From: Comamonadaceae bacterium | GTDB lineage: Bacteria; Pseudomonadota; Gammaproteobacteria; Burkholderiales; Burkholderiaceae_C | Length of the DNA stretch: 5,436 nucleotides | Assembly (NCBI GenBank): GCA_947466165.1 | Contig: CANIDW010000129.1 | Coordinates: 1-5,436 of the forward strand | Reading direction: 5' to 3' | Shown: positions 5,227 through 5,436 of the stretch, in pieces | Layout of the letters: each line of letters begins with the position of its first letter | How positions within the stretch are numbered: position 1 is the stretch's first letter | Notes under the pieces: model-generated | What the model was told of the DNA's origin: nothing | The model's database searches: none | What the model saw: only the letters and a program-made list of their open reading frames with translations | Position numbers and translations under genes: made by a program

Positions 5227-5436
5227 ATGAGCAGCAACACTTCACGCGCCGTCCGCATCGACGAACACGGCGGCCCCGAAAAACTCCTGCTGGTCGATGT
5301 CACTGTGGGCAATCCCGGCCCGGGCGAGATCCGCATCCGCCACAAGGCCGTGGGCCTGAACTACATCGACGTCTACCAGCGTGCCGGCCTTTACAAGTTG
5401 CCCATGCCGCTGCAAATGGGCATGGAAGCCTCGGGC
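5227..5436 (+). CDS. qor: NADPH:quinone oxidoreductase (zinc-independent MDR family), N-terminal part, cut by window edge
   Basis: ATG 5227 opens 70 codons that run to the window end. The protein reads MSSNTSRAVRIDEHGGPEKL and continues with the GroES-like N-terminal domain. HGGPE (14-18), PGPGEIRIRHKAVGLNYID (30-48) and GLYKLPMPLQMGMEASG (54-70) line up by eye with E. coli QOR, whose matching segments are HGGPE, NKAIGINFIDTYIRSGLY and GTEAAG. These cytosolic enzymes of about 325 residues reduce quinones or enones with NADPH; the nucleotide-binding domain lies beyond the window. The start is supported by AGGT at 5217-5220, six bases upstream. Third-position GC is about 83% (58 of 70), like the left-edge transporter and unlike the central operon, so this gene probably belongs to the resident chromosome and is not part of the cassette. 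Confidence 0.93.
   Translation, partial: MSSNTSRAVRIDEHGGPEKLLLVDVTVGNPGPGEIRIRHKAVGLNYIDVYQRAGLYKLPMPLQMGMEASG

Noticed and set aside
1..5436. CRISPR arrays, insertion sequences, rRNA or an intact tRNA gene
   Set aside because: No regularly spaced repeats, no transposase-like reading frame with terminal inverted repeats, and no full cloverleaf were seen.

Overview
The window looks like a piece of a beta-proteobacterial chromosome, most likely Burkholderiales (Comamonadaceae-like). The reasons are the abundance of Bug/TctC-type solute receptors in that group, a Bug gene divergent from a LysR regulator, and very high third-position GC in the flanking genes. This placement is by family knowledge and codon use, not by a search.

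Layout. At the left edge (1-398, minus) is the N-terminal half of a DMT/EamA drug/metabolite transporter, cut by the window end. A 273-base gap (399-671) holds a possible promoter for that gene and one unrecognised small ORF. A LysR-type regulator follows on the minus strand (672-1586). A 92-base divergent control region (1587-1678) carries GATAT/ATATC half-sites and a 44-base imperfect dyad that ends at the next gene's Shine-Dalgarno sequence. A tightly packed plus-strand operon follows: a secreted Bug/TctC-type solute-binding protein (1679-2656), a mandelate racemase-type enolase-superfamily enzyme (2658-3788, 1-base gap) and a protein with the family 1 ABC solute-binding fold but no signal peptide (3782-4951, 7-base overlap). 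A 275-base gap (4952-5226) contains a degenerate tRNA 3'-end-like sequence, a possible promoter and a nested dyad. The right edge (5227-5436) is the start of a quinone oxidoreductase (qor).

How the genes may work together. The LysR protein probably senses a ligand related to the substrate and controls the divergent operon. The Bug protein would capture an organic or sugar acid in the periplasm. The enolase-superfamily enzyme has the full set of metal ligands and both catalytic bases (KxK, D, E, E, D/H) and would racemise or dehydrate such an acid in the cytoplasm. The third product is the puzzle. It looks like an ABC sugar-binding protein, but the reading frame upstream is closed, so it cannot carry a signal peptide, and no permease or ATPase gene is present. 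It may be a cytosolic ligand-binding partner of the enzyme.

By hand count over the first 70 codons, third-position GC is about 80% in the DMT gene and 83% in qor, but 54% in the enolase gene and 63% in the solute-binding-like gene. Together with the tRNA-like scar at the right boundary, this suggests that 672-4951 is an acquired metabolic cassette placed between two resident genes.
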